Shown one piece after another: positions 31,971 to 39,908 of a stretch of DNA of 40,620 bases. Source of the stretch: a virus; IMG/VR virus record IMGVR_UViG_3300042397_000463, positions 1-40,620 of that record, one strand, 5' to 3'. The notes beneath the pieces are model-generated. The model was not told the DNA's origin. It made no database searches and was given only the letters and a program-made list of their open reading frames with translations. Made by a program: the position numbers and the translations under genes. Numbering within the stretch: position 1 is the stretch's first letter; each line of letters opens with the position of its first letter.

Positions 31971-34900
31971 TATTTTTTATACTCTACAATAGTTATTTTA
32001 GCACTTAATGCTTTAGGCCTTTTTGTTTCATAATCCCCTCCATAAAAAGTATAAGGATAATATCCAATACTATAATCACTAGTTTCTAAATTAGCAAACC
32101 ATGAAGGGTAATTATTTAAAGGGTCTCTATAAGGTGGTGATCCTAAAACTGCTCTTATAGTATAAGTATGAGTTCCTGCGGGAGGGGTGTCAACTAAAAA
32201 GGAGCTAGATCCAATAAAAGTTGATCCTCGATATACTGAAAATGTAACAGGAATTATCCTACCAGCACCGGGAAGAAATGCTGTAATACCGTATAACGAA
32301 GTTGCTTCCCATTGAATTGTTACAAAACCTGTACCAGAAGATGTGTACGTTGCATTTAAGTAATTAATATCTGCTGCATTAACATTAGTTGGATCTCCAT
32401 CTGGAATAACTAAAGATTGTGGTGTACTAGCAGACAATGTTAAAAAGTTTGTAATAGCATTAGTATTAATATTACCTGTAGCAACTACGTTACCGTTAAG
32501 GTACATAGCACTACCATTGTAAGTAATATTAGTAGAATTATTACCTAAAGCAAATGTACCAGTGCTATTTAGTATACCACCTGATCCAGTCATTGTTGTG
32601 CCAGATACAGCAGGAGCACTACCTACCTGAAGTGAGTTTGTAAATACAGTACCGCTATTAATCTTATCAGCAGTAATTGTATTAGCCGCAATCTTACTTG
32701 CGTCAATAGTACCAGCACCAATGTTACCTGCAGTCAATACACCAATCTGTGCTGTACCAATAGCCGCACCTGAGATATATGTAGATATGTTACTACTTGT
32801 AATTGTGTTTAGCGTAGCAAAAGCGCCAGCACCAAGAGTTCCTAATGTAACACTACTATTAAGAATTCCAGCAGGAGCATTTGTTAAGTCTGTTTTAACA
32901 GCACCTATTCCAGCAGCAGAAACTGCTCCACCACCAGCACCAGAAATAGTACCATCCGCATTTAAAGTAATATTGCTATTTAGCCAACTATTGTTTGCAA
33001 TAATGTTTGTATAATTAAGACTAGTACCAGCACCAAGAATAATATTACCAGCAGCATCTTTAATTGTAAGATTTCTTGTATCAATATTACTTGGATAAAC
33101 AACCTGTCCATTAAGGCTTAATACTGAACCGTTAAATGTAACGTTAGTTGTTGCATTACCAAGTACAAACGTACCATTAGAATACAAGTGTGTGCCTGAA
33201 CCAGTCATTGTTGTGCCACTAAGAGTAGGGGCAGATCCAACAATAATTTCACCTGAAGTAATTGTACCCATGTTGGCTGTAATAGCCGCAAGATTTAAAA
33301 CCGTCATTTTGTCTGCAGTAACAGAACCAGCTGCAATCTTGTCTGCTATAATAGCACCAGCTTCAATCTTAACAGACGTAATAGCTTGAGCCGCAATAGC
33401 TTGAGCGCCAATAGTAAATGCCGCAATGTTAGCACCTGTAATAGTATTAGCAAAGATCTTGTCGCCTGTAATTGTTCCTGCTGCAATAGCATCTGCAACA
33501 ACAGCACCAGCAGCAATTTTACTTGCAACAATAGAGTTAGCCGCAATAGCATCTGCAGTAACAGAACCAGCGGCAAGCTTAACAGCTGTAATAGCTCCTG
33601 TTTCAATCTTATCAGAAACAATAGCACCAGCAGCAATCTTACTTGAAACAATAGAATTAGCTGCAATAGCATTTGATGTAACTGAATCAGCAGAAAGTTT
33701 GTTAGCAACAATAGCTCCAGCCGCAATAGTATTTGTTGTTACTGCGTCTGCGGCAATCTTACCTGCAACAATTGCATTAGCACTAATCTTATCTGACGTA
33801 ATAGCGTCTGCCGCAATCTTACTAGAAACAATAGAGTTAGATGCAATAGTGTTTGCTGTAACTGCATCTGCTGCAATCTTACCTGCAACAACTGCACCAG
33901 CTTCAATAGTAGTCGCTGTAACAGCATTAGCCGCTATCTTACCTGCAATAATTGCATTAGCCGCAATCTTATCTGATACAACAGAGTTAGCCGCTATTTT
34001 ATCTGCAACAACTGCATTGGCGATAATTTTGTCTGATGTTACTGCATTAGAACTAATTTTAGTTTCTGTAATAGCACCTGTACCAACCTTACTTTCTGTA
34101 ATAGCCCCTGCTGCAATCTTTAAATCGTTAACAGCACCAGTAACAAGTTGTGCTGTGTCTACTGTATCAGCATTTAACAATCCAGATAAAGGGCTTAATG
34201 CTGCTATATTAGTTTTAGCTGCAGTAACTGCTCCAGAAGCAATTTTAGTTTCAGTTACTGCGCCAGCAACTAAATTAGCCGCATTAACAGTATCAGCTTT
34301 AAGATTACCTAAAGTATTGTCTAATGCGGCAAGGTTTGTTTTATTAGCTGTAATGGCACCGTCAAGCACTTTAAGACTTGATACTGCGTTATCAACAATT
34401 TGAGCAGTGTTTACCGTGTCAGGATTAAGGTTACCTGTTAAAGGGCTTAAAGCAGCAATGTTAGTTTTTGCAGATGTAATAGCACCATCAAGTACTTTTA
34501 AATTACTTACTGCATTGTTAACAATTTGTGCTGTGTTTACTGTGTCTGGATTAAGAAATCCAGTAAGTGGGCTGAGAGCAGCTACGTTAGTTTTAGCCGC
34601 AGTAACTGCACCGTCAAGTAACTTTAAATTAGTTACAGCATTAGTAGCAATCTGAGCCGCAGATACTGTGTTAGGTCTTAAGTCTCCAAAGGCTTGATCA
34701 AGAGCCGCCACATTAATTTTTGTAGCAGTAACAGCATCACGAGCAATCTTAAGCTCGGTGACTGCATTATTCATAATCTCATTAAAAGAGATTGTAGATG
34801 GAGGAACAACAATATCTAAGTCAATAGCATTACCATCATCCTGTTTCCAATGATAGTCTGGAACAGAAGTATTAACAGCAAACTTAATCTTTCTACCACC

Positions 34901-35227
34901 AAGAATAAGGTAATACAAAAAGTTAATAGTACCAAATGGAAAGATAGACTTGTACCAAGTGTAGTCTGCTGGATTAGTCGATTCAGTAGATGTGCTACTA
35001 TTATAGATACCAAAGTAAAGCTTAAGAGTAGGTGTATTAGAAAAACCTGTGCCTACATTGTCATCAGCATATTTAACATGGATATACTGGTAAGTATAAG
35101 AACCCGGATCTCCAGCTGGGAGATCAGGATTTGGCTCAGTACCACCAGACAACCCATCAATATTTAAACTTAAATCAAACAAATAAGCATCAAGCTCTTT
35201 ATCCCCTGTAATAGGTGGATTAAACAT
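31970..35227 (-). CDS. Tail fibre protein with long repeat shaft, 1085 aa
   Basis: The N-terminal 170 residues form a beta-rich, presumably tail-attached domain. Five 42-residue repeats and then 27 uninterrupted 10-residue repeats ([A/S/T][I/V][V/T]xxKIAAx) follow, likely a trimeric fibrous shaft. After that come shorter beta-helix-like pieces, with a duplicated VGSAPxxSGTTMTGSG segment, and a C-terminal globular domain (about 900-1085) that probably touches the host. A chaperone gene follows. The repeats read on the opposite strand give long spurious frames, which I leave out. Confidence 0.85.
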   Translation of the reverse strand: MFNPPITGDKELDAYLFDLSLNIDGLSGGTEPNPDLPAGDPGSYTYQYIHVKYADDNVGTGFSNTPTLKLYFGIYNSSTSTESTNPADYTWYKSIFPFGTINFLYYLILGGRKIKFAVNTSVPDYHWKQDDGNAIDLDIVVPPSTISFNEIMNNAVTELKIARDAVTATKINVAALDQAFGDLRPNTVSAAQIATNAVTNLKLLDGAVTAAKTNVAALSPLTGFLNPDTVNTAQIVNNAVSNLKVLDGAITSAKTNIAALSPLTGNLNPDTVNTAQIVDNAVSSLKVLDGAITANKTNLAALDNTLGNLKADTVNAANLVAGAVTETKIASGAVTAAKTNIAALSPLSGLLNADTVDTAQLVTGAVNDLKIAAGAITESKVGTGAITETKISSNAVTSDKIIANAVVADKIAANSVVSDKIAANAIIAGKIAANAVTATTIEAGAVVAGKIAADAVTANTIASNSIVSSKIAADAITSDKISANAIVAGKIAADAVTTNTIAAGAIVANKLSADSVTSNAIAANSIVSSKIAAGAIVSDKIETGAITAVKLAAGSVTADAIAANSIVASKIAAGAVVADAIAAGTITGDKIFANTITGANIAAFTIGAQAIAAQAITSVKIEAGAIIADKIAAGSVTADKMTVLNLAAITANMGTITSGEIIVGSAPTLSGTTMTGSGTHLYSNGTFVLGNATTNVTFNGSVLSLNGQVVYPSNIDTRNLTIKDAAGNIILGAGTSLNYTNIIANNSWLNSNITLNADGTISGAGGGAVSAAGIGAVKTDLTNAPAGILNSSVTLGTLGAGAFATLNTITSSNISTYISGAAIGTAQIGVLTAGNIGAGTIDASKIAANTITADKINSGTVFTNSLQVGSAPAVSGTTMTGSGGILNSTGTFALGNNSTNITYNGSAMYLNGNVVATGNINTNAITNFLTLSASTPQSLVIPDGDPTNVNAADINYLNATYTSSGTGFVTIQWEATSLYGITAFLPGAGRIIPVTFSVYRGSTFIGSSSFLVDTPPAGTHTYTIRAVLGSPPYRDPLNNYPSWFANLETSDYSIGYYPYTFYGGDYETKRPKALSAKITIVEYKK
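33296..34105 (-). repeat. 27 tandem 30-base repeats coding for decapeptides
   Basis: In-frame within the tail fibre gene, from AITESKVGTG to SVTADKMTVL, 27 units of exactly ten residues run without a break. The DNA copies are imperfect, and the best conserved part encodes KIAA. Units also alternate between KIAA- and TIAA/AIAA-type. Confidence 0.85.
34106..34735 (-). repeat. Five tandem 126-base repeats (42 residues each)
   Basis: Directly upstream of the decapeptide array, five units share the plan A[V/I]T..KTN.AAL...G.L..DTV..AQ.V..AV..LK...G. Their ends are themselves decapeptide-like, suggesting that the short array arose from, or gave rise to, the long unit. Confidence 0.8.
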
Positions 35228-35229
35228 TA

Positions 35230-36753
35230 TTACCTCCTGTCTGCTGGTCTAACATCAAACGATATCATTGGTAGTCTCCAATAATCTGTTGATGTAATAT
35301 ATAAGTTCATTACACGACCATTAACTCTTGGGTCTACCTTGTAGCCCTGTGATTTTTGATTATTAGGTAGGAATGTAAATACATCCTCTGCGGTATATGT
35401 TGGTTCGTCAATATAATTGTTTTGACCACGTACTTTAATACTAATACTAGCTGTTGAAGATACTTTATCAAACAGAGGGTATATTGAGTTAATAAGGGAG
35501 CTAGCTGTTAAGTCTCCTGTATTAATTTTCTTTGATACATAAGAGTCATATGGAACAAAGGTAGTACCATTGTACATAAGGTAAGCATCATTAGTAATTA
35601 ATGTTTGTGTGCTGGTAGTTGTAAACAACAACTCTTGTTTAGCATAAACAAAAGTACTATTTAAATTCTGTGGAGCATTAAACGCATATGTAACGCTAGC
35701 TAATTGTCTCTTTGTCCATGTATTATTTTTATAATTAAAGATAAGAGCTTCGTTACATACTGTAGAAGATCCTTTAGGATAATTAATCCAGATCTCTTTA
35801 TAGAATGGATTACGTACTACGTGTACCTTATTGATTTGTGCTTTATTTAAATTATTAAAGAAATACTTTTTAATTCTGAAGTCAGCAATAGATTCAATAT
35901 TACCTGAACCATTGTGAATATAAATATCATTACGATCTACAACAAAATGGTTACCGTCAAACTCGCATACACAATCTGTACCGAGGATACCATAAGACTT
36001 TGAGTATGGAGTTACTTTAGATACTGTTCCAATAGACAATATATTAATACTGTCCTCAGAATAAATAAACATGTTACCTCTAAGGTCAAGCATATCTAGT
36101 ACTTGGGAAGTAGAGCTTAATTCAAACTCATCAGCTGTGTCTGTTGTAGTTCCGGGTTGCCATACTTGAGGGATATTACCTGTAGGTGCTTGAACAGACA
36201 CACGTACTGTTCCGGGAGCATAGGTTACAATACCGTCTTGTGTTAATGTTAAGTTAGCTGCAACAAGAGAATAATTAAACGATCTAATAACTCGAGCTGT
36301 TACAGTAAGACCTGCAACATAGTTCCATCCAGGAAGTGGTTGAAAGGTTGATCCTGCTGAAGGACTACCATAAAGGCAGTACAAAGGTGTTGTCTGACCA
36401 TTGTTTACAATAATAGCAAAGCCACCGTTAAATTGTGTACCTTGCCAATCACTGTTGTCATACACTACGTCTGCTGAAGTAAACATATTTGATGTATTAC
36501 CAGCAGCATCTACTCGAACGATAGCTCCATTCTTAGCAAAGATGTTATAACCTTGATCAGGTCTTTTCCAGTGAATACCATAGTTAGGAGCAATAGCTAC
36601 AGTCCTGTATGCTGCTTCTCCAGTAATTGTTTGTACTGCATTATCATCAAACCGAACATTGAGTACATCAGAAAAAACATTAGGAGGAACAATTAAAGGG
36701 GATAAGTCTGTGTTGAGACCTCCCTTACCTAGGTCTGTAATTGGTGTTGCCAT
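35230..36753 (-). CDS. Beta-propeller-like tail nozzle/hub protein, 507 aa
   Basis: The N-terminus (LGKGGLNTDLSPLIVPPNVFSD..NVRF) and repeated blade-like segments (GAIVRVDAAGN, GNMFIYSEDSINIL, NDIYIHNGSGN, NEALIFNYKNNTW) indicate a beta-propeller. This is the architecture of tail nozzle or hub proteins such as T7 gp12 and P22 gp10. It would close the tail tube below the portal. Promoter-like site D and AAGGA precede its start. Its stop lies two bases from the fibre start. Assignment is by fold impression only. Confidence 0.6.
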   Translation of the reverse strand: MATPITDLGKGGLNTDLSPLIVPPNVFSDVLNVRFDDNAVQTITGEAAYRTVAIAPNYGIHWKRPDQGYNIFAKNGAIVRVDAAGNTSNMFTSADVVYDNSDWQGTQFNGGFAIIVNNGQTTPLYCLYGSPSAGSTFQPLPGWNYVAGLTVTARVIRSFNYSLVAANLTLTQDGIVTYAPGTVRVSVQAPTGNIPQVWQPGTTTDTADEFELSSTSQVLDMLDLRGNMFIYSEDSINILSIGTVSKVTPYSKSYGILGTDCVCEFDGNHFVVDRNDIYIHNGSGNIESIADFRIKKYFFNNLNKAQINKVHVVRNPFYKEIWINYPKGSSTVCNEALIFNYKNNTWTKRQLASVTYAFNAPQNLNSTFVYAKQELLFTTTSTQTLITNDAYLMYNGTTFVPYDSYVSKKINTGDLTASSLINSIYPLFDKVSSTASISIKVRGQNNYIDEPTYTAEDVFTFLPNNQKSQGYKVDPRVNGRVMNLYITSTDYWRLPMISFDVRPADRR

Positions 36754-36767
36754 AAGATATCCTTTTT

Positions 36768-36783
36768 ATTACTAATAGGTACC
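36768..36783 (-). promoter_or_regulatory. Phage promoter-like motif, site D (leftward)
   Basis: The reverse strand reads GGTACCTATTAGTAAT in the 32-base gap between the endolysin stop and the start of the 507-aa gene. It points toward the tail and ejection genes. It matches site C at 12 of 16 positions, including all of GGTACCTA. Confidence 0.6.
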
Positions 36784-36785
36784 GA

Positions 36786-37244
36786 TTAAGTTTTATTATA
36801 TTCTTCTTCGGTTAATAGACCTGACTTGTATTTATTTGCAGGTCGGAAAATAGTTAGCTTTTGACCACGCATTTCAGGTGCAAAAGAAATATGAGTCCAA
36901 CGACCATACTCGTGAATCATCTGATCAAATTTAATTCCAGCGGCTTCAATAGCTTTGCATACTGCTAATGGATTACCGTAAGACGATGTGAAGTCAATAG
37001 CCCAACCATCCATGTGAGAGGATACTCGTGATCCACCTACAGCTACGTTTACTTCAGGTAGCCTAAGCCAAGAGTTTACGCTGATAGGTTTACCGAGTAC
37101 AGCACGTATCTGTTGCATACCCTCAGCGGCTTTCTTCATGTTCTCAAGTTGACGTTCGTCTGGTTGATTGTTGATACCCATTCGAACAGCTGTGTCTGAA
37201 TGTGTAGCTTCTTCGAGTGTAAAGTTTTCACTTAGCTTTGTCAT
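36786..37244 (-). CDS. Endolysin, peptidase M15 family
   Basis: The 152-aa protein has the zinc site of M15 peptidases: SSHMDGWAIDF (H77, D84), a Glu in IHEYG (E112) and the third ligand in WTHISF (H118). These enzymes cut peptidoglycan cross-bridges. It lacks a signal peptide, so it needs the holin encoded just upstream, whose gene it overlaps by four bases. The N-terminal FTLEEATHSDTAVRMGI segment is typical of this phage endolysin type. Confidence 0.9.
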   Translation of the reverse strand: MTKLSENFTLEEATHSDTAVRMGINNQPDERQLENMKKAAEGMQQIRAVLGKPISVNSWLRLPEVNVAVGGSRVSSHMDGWAIDFTSSYGNPLAVCKAIEAAGIKFDQMIHEYGRWTHISFAPEMRGQKLTIFRPANKYKSGLLTEEEYNKT

Positions 37245-37648
37245 TTCTTAACCTTGTCTGCAATCTTTTCCATAGTGCGTCCACCAAAGTAAAACGACAT
37301 AACTAACATACCCCATTGACCTAGTAGTTCTACATAGGCTCCACGGGTTTCGTAATCAAAAATTGATGCAATAGCAAAGCCAGAGTAAGCTGTTAACAAG
37401 AATACTAAAGTTAGTGGTCGGATATTCTTAGACATCCATGAGTCACTCACCATATCAGCTTGCATACGTTGAGTGAGATTATTTTGTTCGGTCTCATATA
37501 GTTTAGTTTCATTAGCCATCTTAGCTAACTCACCATCATGAGCCATCTTTTGTAGCTCTAATTGAGCCTTAGCTTTTTGTTCGGGGTCTGGGATAAGCTT
37601 ATCAATGAGCTTACCACCTACGTTTAACAGGGCATCTAGTCCTAGCAT
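37241..37648 (-). CDS. Holin, three-TM GTA/phage type
   Basis: The pattern LIDKLIPDPEQKAKAQLELQ, then SWMSKNIRPLTLVFLL, and finally GMLVMSFYFGGRTMEKIADK matches the '3TM holin' family known from gene transfer agents and phages. The 135-aa protein has a long charged N-terminal helix and two clear hydrophobic spans (about 76-95 and 110-124). It should release the M15 endolysin to the periplasm at lysis time. Confidence 0.85.
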   Translation of the reverse strand: MLGLDALLNVGGKLIDKLIPDPEQKAKAQLELQKMAHDGELAKMANETKLYETEQNNLTQRMQADMVSDSWMSKNIRPLTLVFLLTAYSGFAIASIFDYETRGAYVELLGQWGMLVMSFYFGGRTMEKIADKVKK

Positions 37649-37659
37649 ATGTTTCCCTT

Positions 37660-37902
37660 CTATGCGTATTTATCAAAGTGTGTTTTGTTATTAAATATTT
37701 CTATCTCAATAAGATTTTGTCTAGCTCTTTTGTTGTATAATTCTAAAGCTAGTTCATCAATGGCTTGTCTGATCTTATTAGCCCTAATTACTGCATCATA
37801 TTCAGACTGTAATCTTTCAACTCTTGTTTCAAAAGCAATTGATTTAACATCGTAAGGGGTAGGAAAAACAAAAGGATACCATTTATGTAATGAGGTAATC
37901 AT
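37660..37902 (-). CDS. Hypothetical protein, 80 aa, in lysis cassette
   Basis: A charged helical protein after a short N-terminal part (MITSLHKWYPFVFPTPYDV). It starts in an ATGA overlap with the upstream secreted protein and precedes the holin. No membrane segment or lipobox, so it is not an obvious spanin. Confidence 0.6.
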   Translation of the reverse strand: MITSLHKWYPFVFPTPYDVKSIAFETRVERLQSEYDAVIRANKIRQAIDELALELYNKRARQNLIEIEIFNNKTHFDKYA

Positions 37903-38192
37903 TTATTAACTTCTTTTTCAACAAGTTGTTGGTAAAGAAAAACTACCTTACTCCTTAATTCTGCGTTATCAGCAGTACCAGCCCATTCAGGTAAGTTATT
38001 CCATATTAATATTAAATCTTCTTTACTGCATTTATGACCTTTAAGGTCTAGCCATCTGTTGAGATGGATGTGTCGTTCTGATGGATTATGTATTGTCATA
38101 CCTAACCCATAGAACTCCACTGTAGAGCATCTAATCGTTTGAGAAGATGCTACTGATATCAACAATAGAAATGCAGCTATAAACCACTTCAT
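37899..38192 (-). CDS. Secreted small protein, 97 aa, in lysis cassette
   Basis: Residues 1-18 (MKWFIAAFLLLISVASSQ) are a typical cleavable signal peptide with an A-S-S-Q cleavage region and no lipobox Cys. The mature part has two Cys (CSTVEF, HKCSKED) that could form a disulphide. Location in the lysis region suggests a periplasmic lysis role such as a spanin-like factor, but it lacks the usual spanin features. Confidence 0.6.
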   Translation of the reverse strand: MKWFIAAFLLLISVASSQTIRCSTVEFYGLGMTIHNPSERHIHLNRWLDLKGHKCSKEDLILIWNNLPEWAGTADNAELRSKVVFLYQQLVEKEVNK

Positions 38193-38431
38193 TTTAAATG
38201 TAGCTTATTGTCTATAGCCAACCATATAGCACCAAAGAAAGCACCAACGATAATCACTGGTTTAACTGCTTTGGCAAACCATTCAAGAACAATAAATGCA
38301 CCTTGAGCAGCATTAAAAGCTTTAACAACTTCCTCTGTACTTTTATCTAGTTTATCTACTTTGGCTTCTAACAAAAGAAGTCGTTCATATATTTGTGAGT
38401 GGCTTACTTCTTGTTCTTGAATGATGTTCAT
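38189..38431 (-). CDS. Membrane protein with coiled coil, possible second holin, 80 aa
   Basis: A coiled-coil stretch (RLLLLEAKVDKLDKSTEEVV, about 17-36) is followed by an amphipathic region and one membrane span (PVIIVGAFFGAIWLAI, about 58-73). This resembles small phage membrane proteins beside holin genes. It may be a holin, antiholin or other lysis regulator. Its stop overlaps the next start. Confidence 0.6.
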   Translation of the reverse strand: MNIIQEQEVSHSQIYERLLLLEAKVDKLDKSTEEVVKAFNAAQGAFIVLEWFAKAVKPVIIVGAFFGAIWLAIDNKLHLK

Positions 38432-38434
38432 CTA

Positions 38435-38674
38435 TTATGCCTTTACTTCTACGTCTTGGATGTCAGGTTCTTGTTTAACTTCAAGGGCTTGCTTCAACAA
38501 AGCGAAGAAAGCATTTCTACCTACTTGTAATTGATCTACATTGAATCGTGCTGAATCAAGTTTACGATCTAAGTCTGAAACATGGTTAAGAAACATCTGT
38601 TGTTCTTGAGTCATGTCTTCATACTTGTATTCTACACCATCAATAGTTACGGGTGTCTTTTCATTTTTTCCCAT
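38435..38674 (-). CDS. Conserved small phage protein (DUF6447-like), 79 aa
   Basis: TIDGVEYKYEDMTQEQQ, then HVSDLDRKLDSARFNVDQLQ and GRNAFFALLKQAL match a small family common in marine phages that I recall as DUF6447. Helical, with no catalytic motif. Located after tail accessory genes and before the lysis genes. Role unknown. Confidence 0.7.
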   Translation of the reverse strand: MGKNEKTPVTIDGVEYKYEDMTQEQQMFLNHVSDLDRKLDSARFNVDQLQVGRNAFFALLKQALEVKQEPDIQDVEVKA

Positions 38675-38693
38675 TATTATTTTCCTTTAAATT

Positions 38694-38715
38694 GTCACTA
38701 AAATTAGGTAGTGAC
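38694..38715. promoter_or_regulatory. Perfect 7-bp hairpin in a late intergenic gap
   Basis: GTCACTA-AAATTAGG-TAGTGAC is a perfect 7-bp inverted repeat in the 78-base gap 38675-38752. On the reverse strand the loop and flank read TACCTAAT, the core of the promoter-like motif but without the leading GG. No U-tract follows on either strand, so an operator, a processed-RNA hairpin or a degenerate promoter is more likely than a terminator. Confidence 0.45.
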
Positions 38716-38752
38716 TTCCTATTTTAAAATATAATTTCAGCGTCTATTTAGT

Positions 38753-39337
38753 TTAATAGTATTCCGCAGTAAGAGTAATCAAAGATGCAGTAGCTACAAT
38801 GTTTGATCCCCCACTATTAGTAGAAATCTCTATAGTGTAGTCTGCTGTTGTAACGCCAAAACCGCTAGTACGCTGAACAAAAACTCCTTGAGTAGTATTT
38901 AACTGCAACCACCCAGTAGTACCCGTTGCCGAGTTACCTGCCCCACCAGAGAAAAATGTTCTTGTAAACCGAATCCAGTATCCCGACCCAACGCCAGTAG
39001 TTGTAGGTGTCGCCCAATTACCTGATTTGCCTGCACTAGCTTCAAGGGTAGCGCTCCAAGTACCATTAGAAAGAAAGTTTAGCTCTGCAGTAGACGGTTC
39101 ACCCCCGGCATAAGGTGTTGCGGCAAAAGGCTCGTTAGAAGTTACTGATGACAAAGAAATTGTTACAGCAGACTTACCCCAACCATCGGACATTGATATA
39201 GTTGTGCCACTTCCAGTCTTTTGAAACAAAGATCTAAGAGCAGAATCATTCATATCAATCGTAGCAGTAGCACTTCTACCTAACTCAGTATTTACTTGTG
39301 ATAAGGATATCGCTGATCCTGATGGGGGTAATGCCAT
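38753..39337 (-). CDS. Putative tail/fibre accessory protein, 194 aa
   Basis: The N-terminus PPSGSAISLSQVNTELG..ATATIDMNDSALRSLF..ISMSDGWGK is a repeated theme in tail fibre-associated proteins of aquatic phages. The C-terminal 130 residues are beta-rich, Gly/Thr/Ser-rich and Ig-like in pattern. It probably decorates the tail or binds a surface. AAGGA precedes the start. Confidence 0.6.
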   Translation of the reverse strand: MALPPSGSAISLSQVNTELGRSATATIDMNDSALRSLFQKTGSGTTISMSDGWGKSAVTISLSSVTSNEPFAATPYAGGEPSTAELNFLSNGTWSATLEASAGKSGNWATPTTTGVGSGYWIRFTRTFFSGGAGNSATGTTGWLQLNTTQGVFVQRTSGFGVTTADYTIEISTNSGGSNIVATASLITLTAEYY

Positions 39338-39353
39338 TTGTTAATCCTTAAAT

Positions 39354-39536
39354 TTAATTAGCTGATGGAGGTGGTGGTCGAATACCACTCTGTTGAGCTG
39401 ACTGAAAGTCTTGACCTAGTTTGCTTAACTTCATAAACAAATCAATGCACTCACCGAGTTGTCCGACAGACAACTGCTTCATAATGACGTTGAATTCCGC
39501 TACTGTTACTTCGCCAATATTAATTTTATCGTTCAT
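39354..39536 (-). CDS. Hypothetical protein, 60 aa, near tail genes
   Basis: A small helical protein (INIGEVTVAEFNVIMKQLS..) ending in a Pro-rich tail (GIRPPPPSAN). Similar small proteins are common beside fibre genes in aquatic phages, with no known role. The AAGAG upstream is a modest ribosome binding site. Confidence 0.55.
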   Translation of the reverse strand: MNDKINIGEVTVAEFNVIMKQLSVGQLGECIDLFMKLSKLGQDFQSAQQSGIRPPPPSAN

Positions 39537-39552
39537 ATATCTCTTCTTTTAT

Positions 39553-39906
39553 TTAAGGGGTTGTTGGAGTAGGTTCTGGAGGTGCCCATGGTAGGGTTGG
39601 CTCCGTCACCGGATCGATTTTGTCTGCAATTTGTTTTGCAATTTGTGCGTTAACATGCTCTTCATAAGAGCCTGTAACTACTGGTTGAATCCAGCTTAAA
39701 ACAATTTCTTGTGTAAGCTGGTCATAAGGAATAAAGTCGGTTTGCTCAGGATTAGGGTCTAGGGGTGTTGCACCACTAAATGTTCCTGTGTTTCCGTTTT
39801 CATCCGTGCCTGTTTTTGTCCAATAAGTTTGAACTACATAGTCAGTTTCAGTACCAACTCGTGTAACTTTCATGCCTGTTACGGCCCATGTATATGTAAT
39901 TGCCAT
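39553..39906 (-). CDS. Conserved tail-region protein (DUF7936-like), 117 aa
   Basis: The start MAITYTWAVTGMKVTRVG..DYVVQTYWTKTGTDENGNTGTFSG matches a family I recall from phage fibre regions (DUF7936-type). The N-terminal 60 residues are beta-rich. The C-terminus is helical with a Pro/Thr-rich end. Probably a fibre accessory. Function not established. Confidence 0.65.
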   Translation of the reverse strand: MAITYTWAVTGMKVTRVGTETDYVVQTYWTKTGTDENGNTGTFSGATPLDPNPEQTDFIPYDQLTQEIVLSWIQPVVTGSYEEHVNAQIAKQIADKIDPVTEPTLPWAPPEPTPTTP

Positions 39907-39908
39907 GA

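Noticed and set aside
33346-33927. Leu/Val-rich minus-strand frames that look like membrane proteins
   Set aside because: These are out-of-frame readings of the same fibre repeats (for example 33346-33726 and 33739-33927), so the hydrophobicity is an artefact of periodic codons.
33426-34403. A 325-codon open frame on the plus strand through the fibre repeats
   Set aside because: It is the antisense of the 30-base repeat array. The periodic sequence keeps several frames open and the product is low-complexity Ala/Ile/Val. There is no ribosome binding site.
33296-34735. CRISPR-like array suggested by regularly spaced repeats
   Set aside because: The repeats are contiguous, coding and in frame with no unique spacers. 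They are fibre protein repeats.
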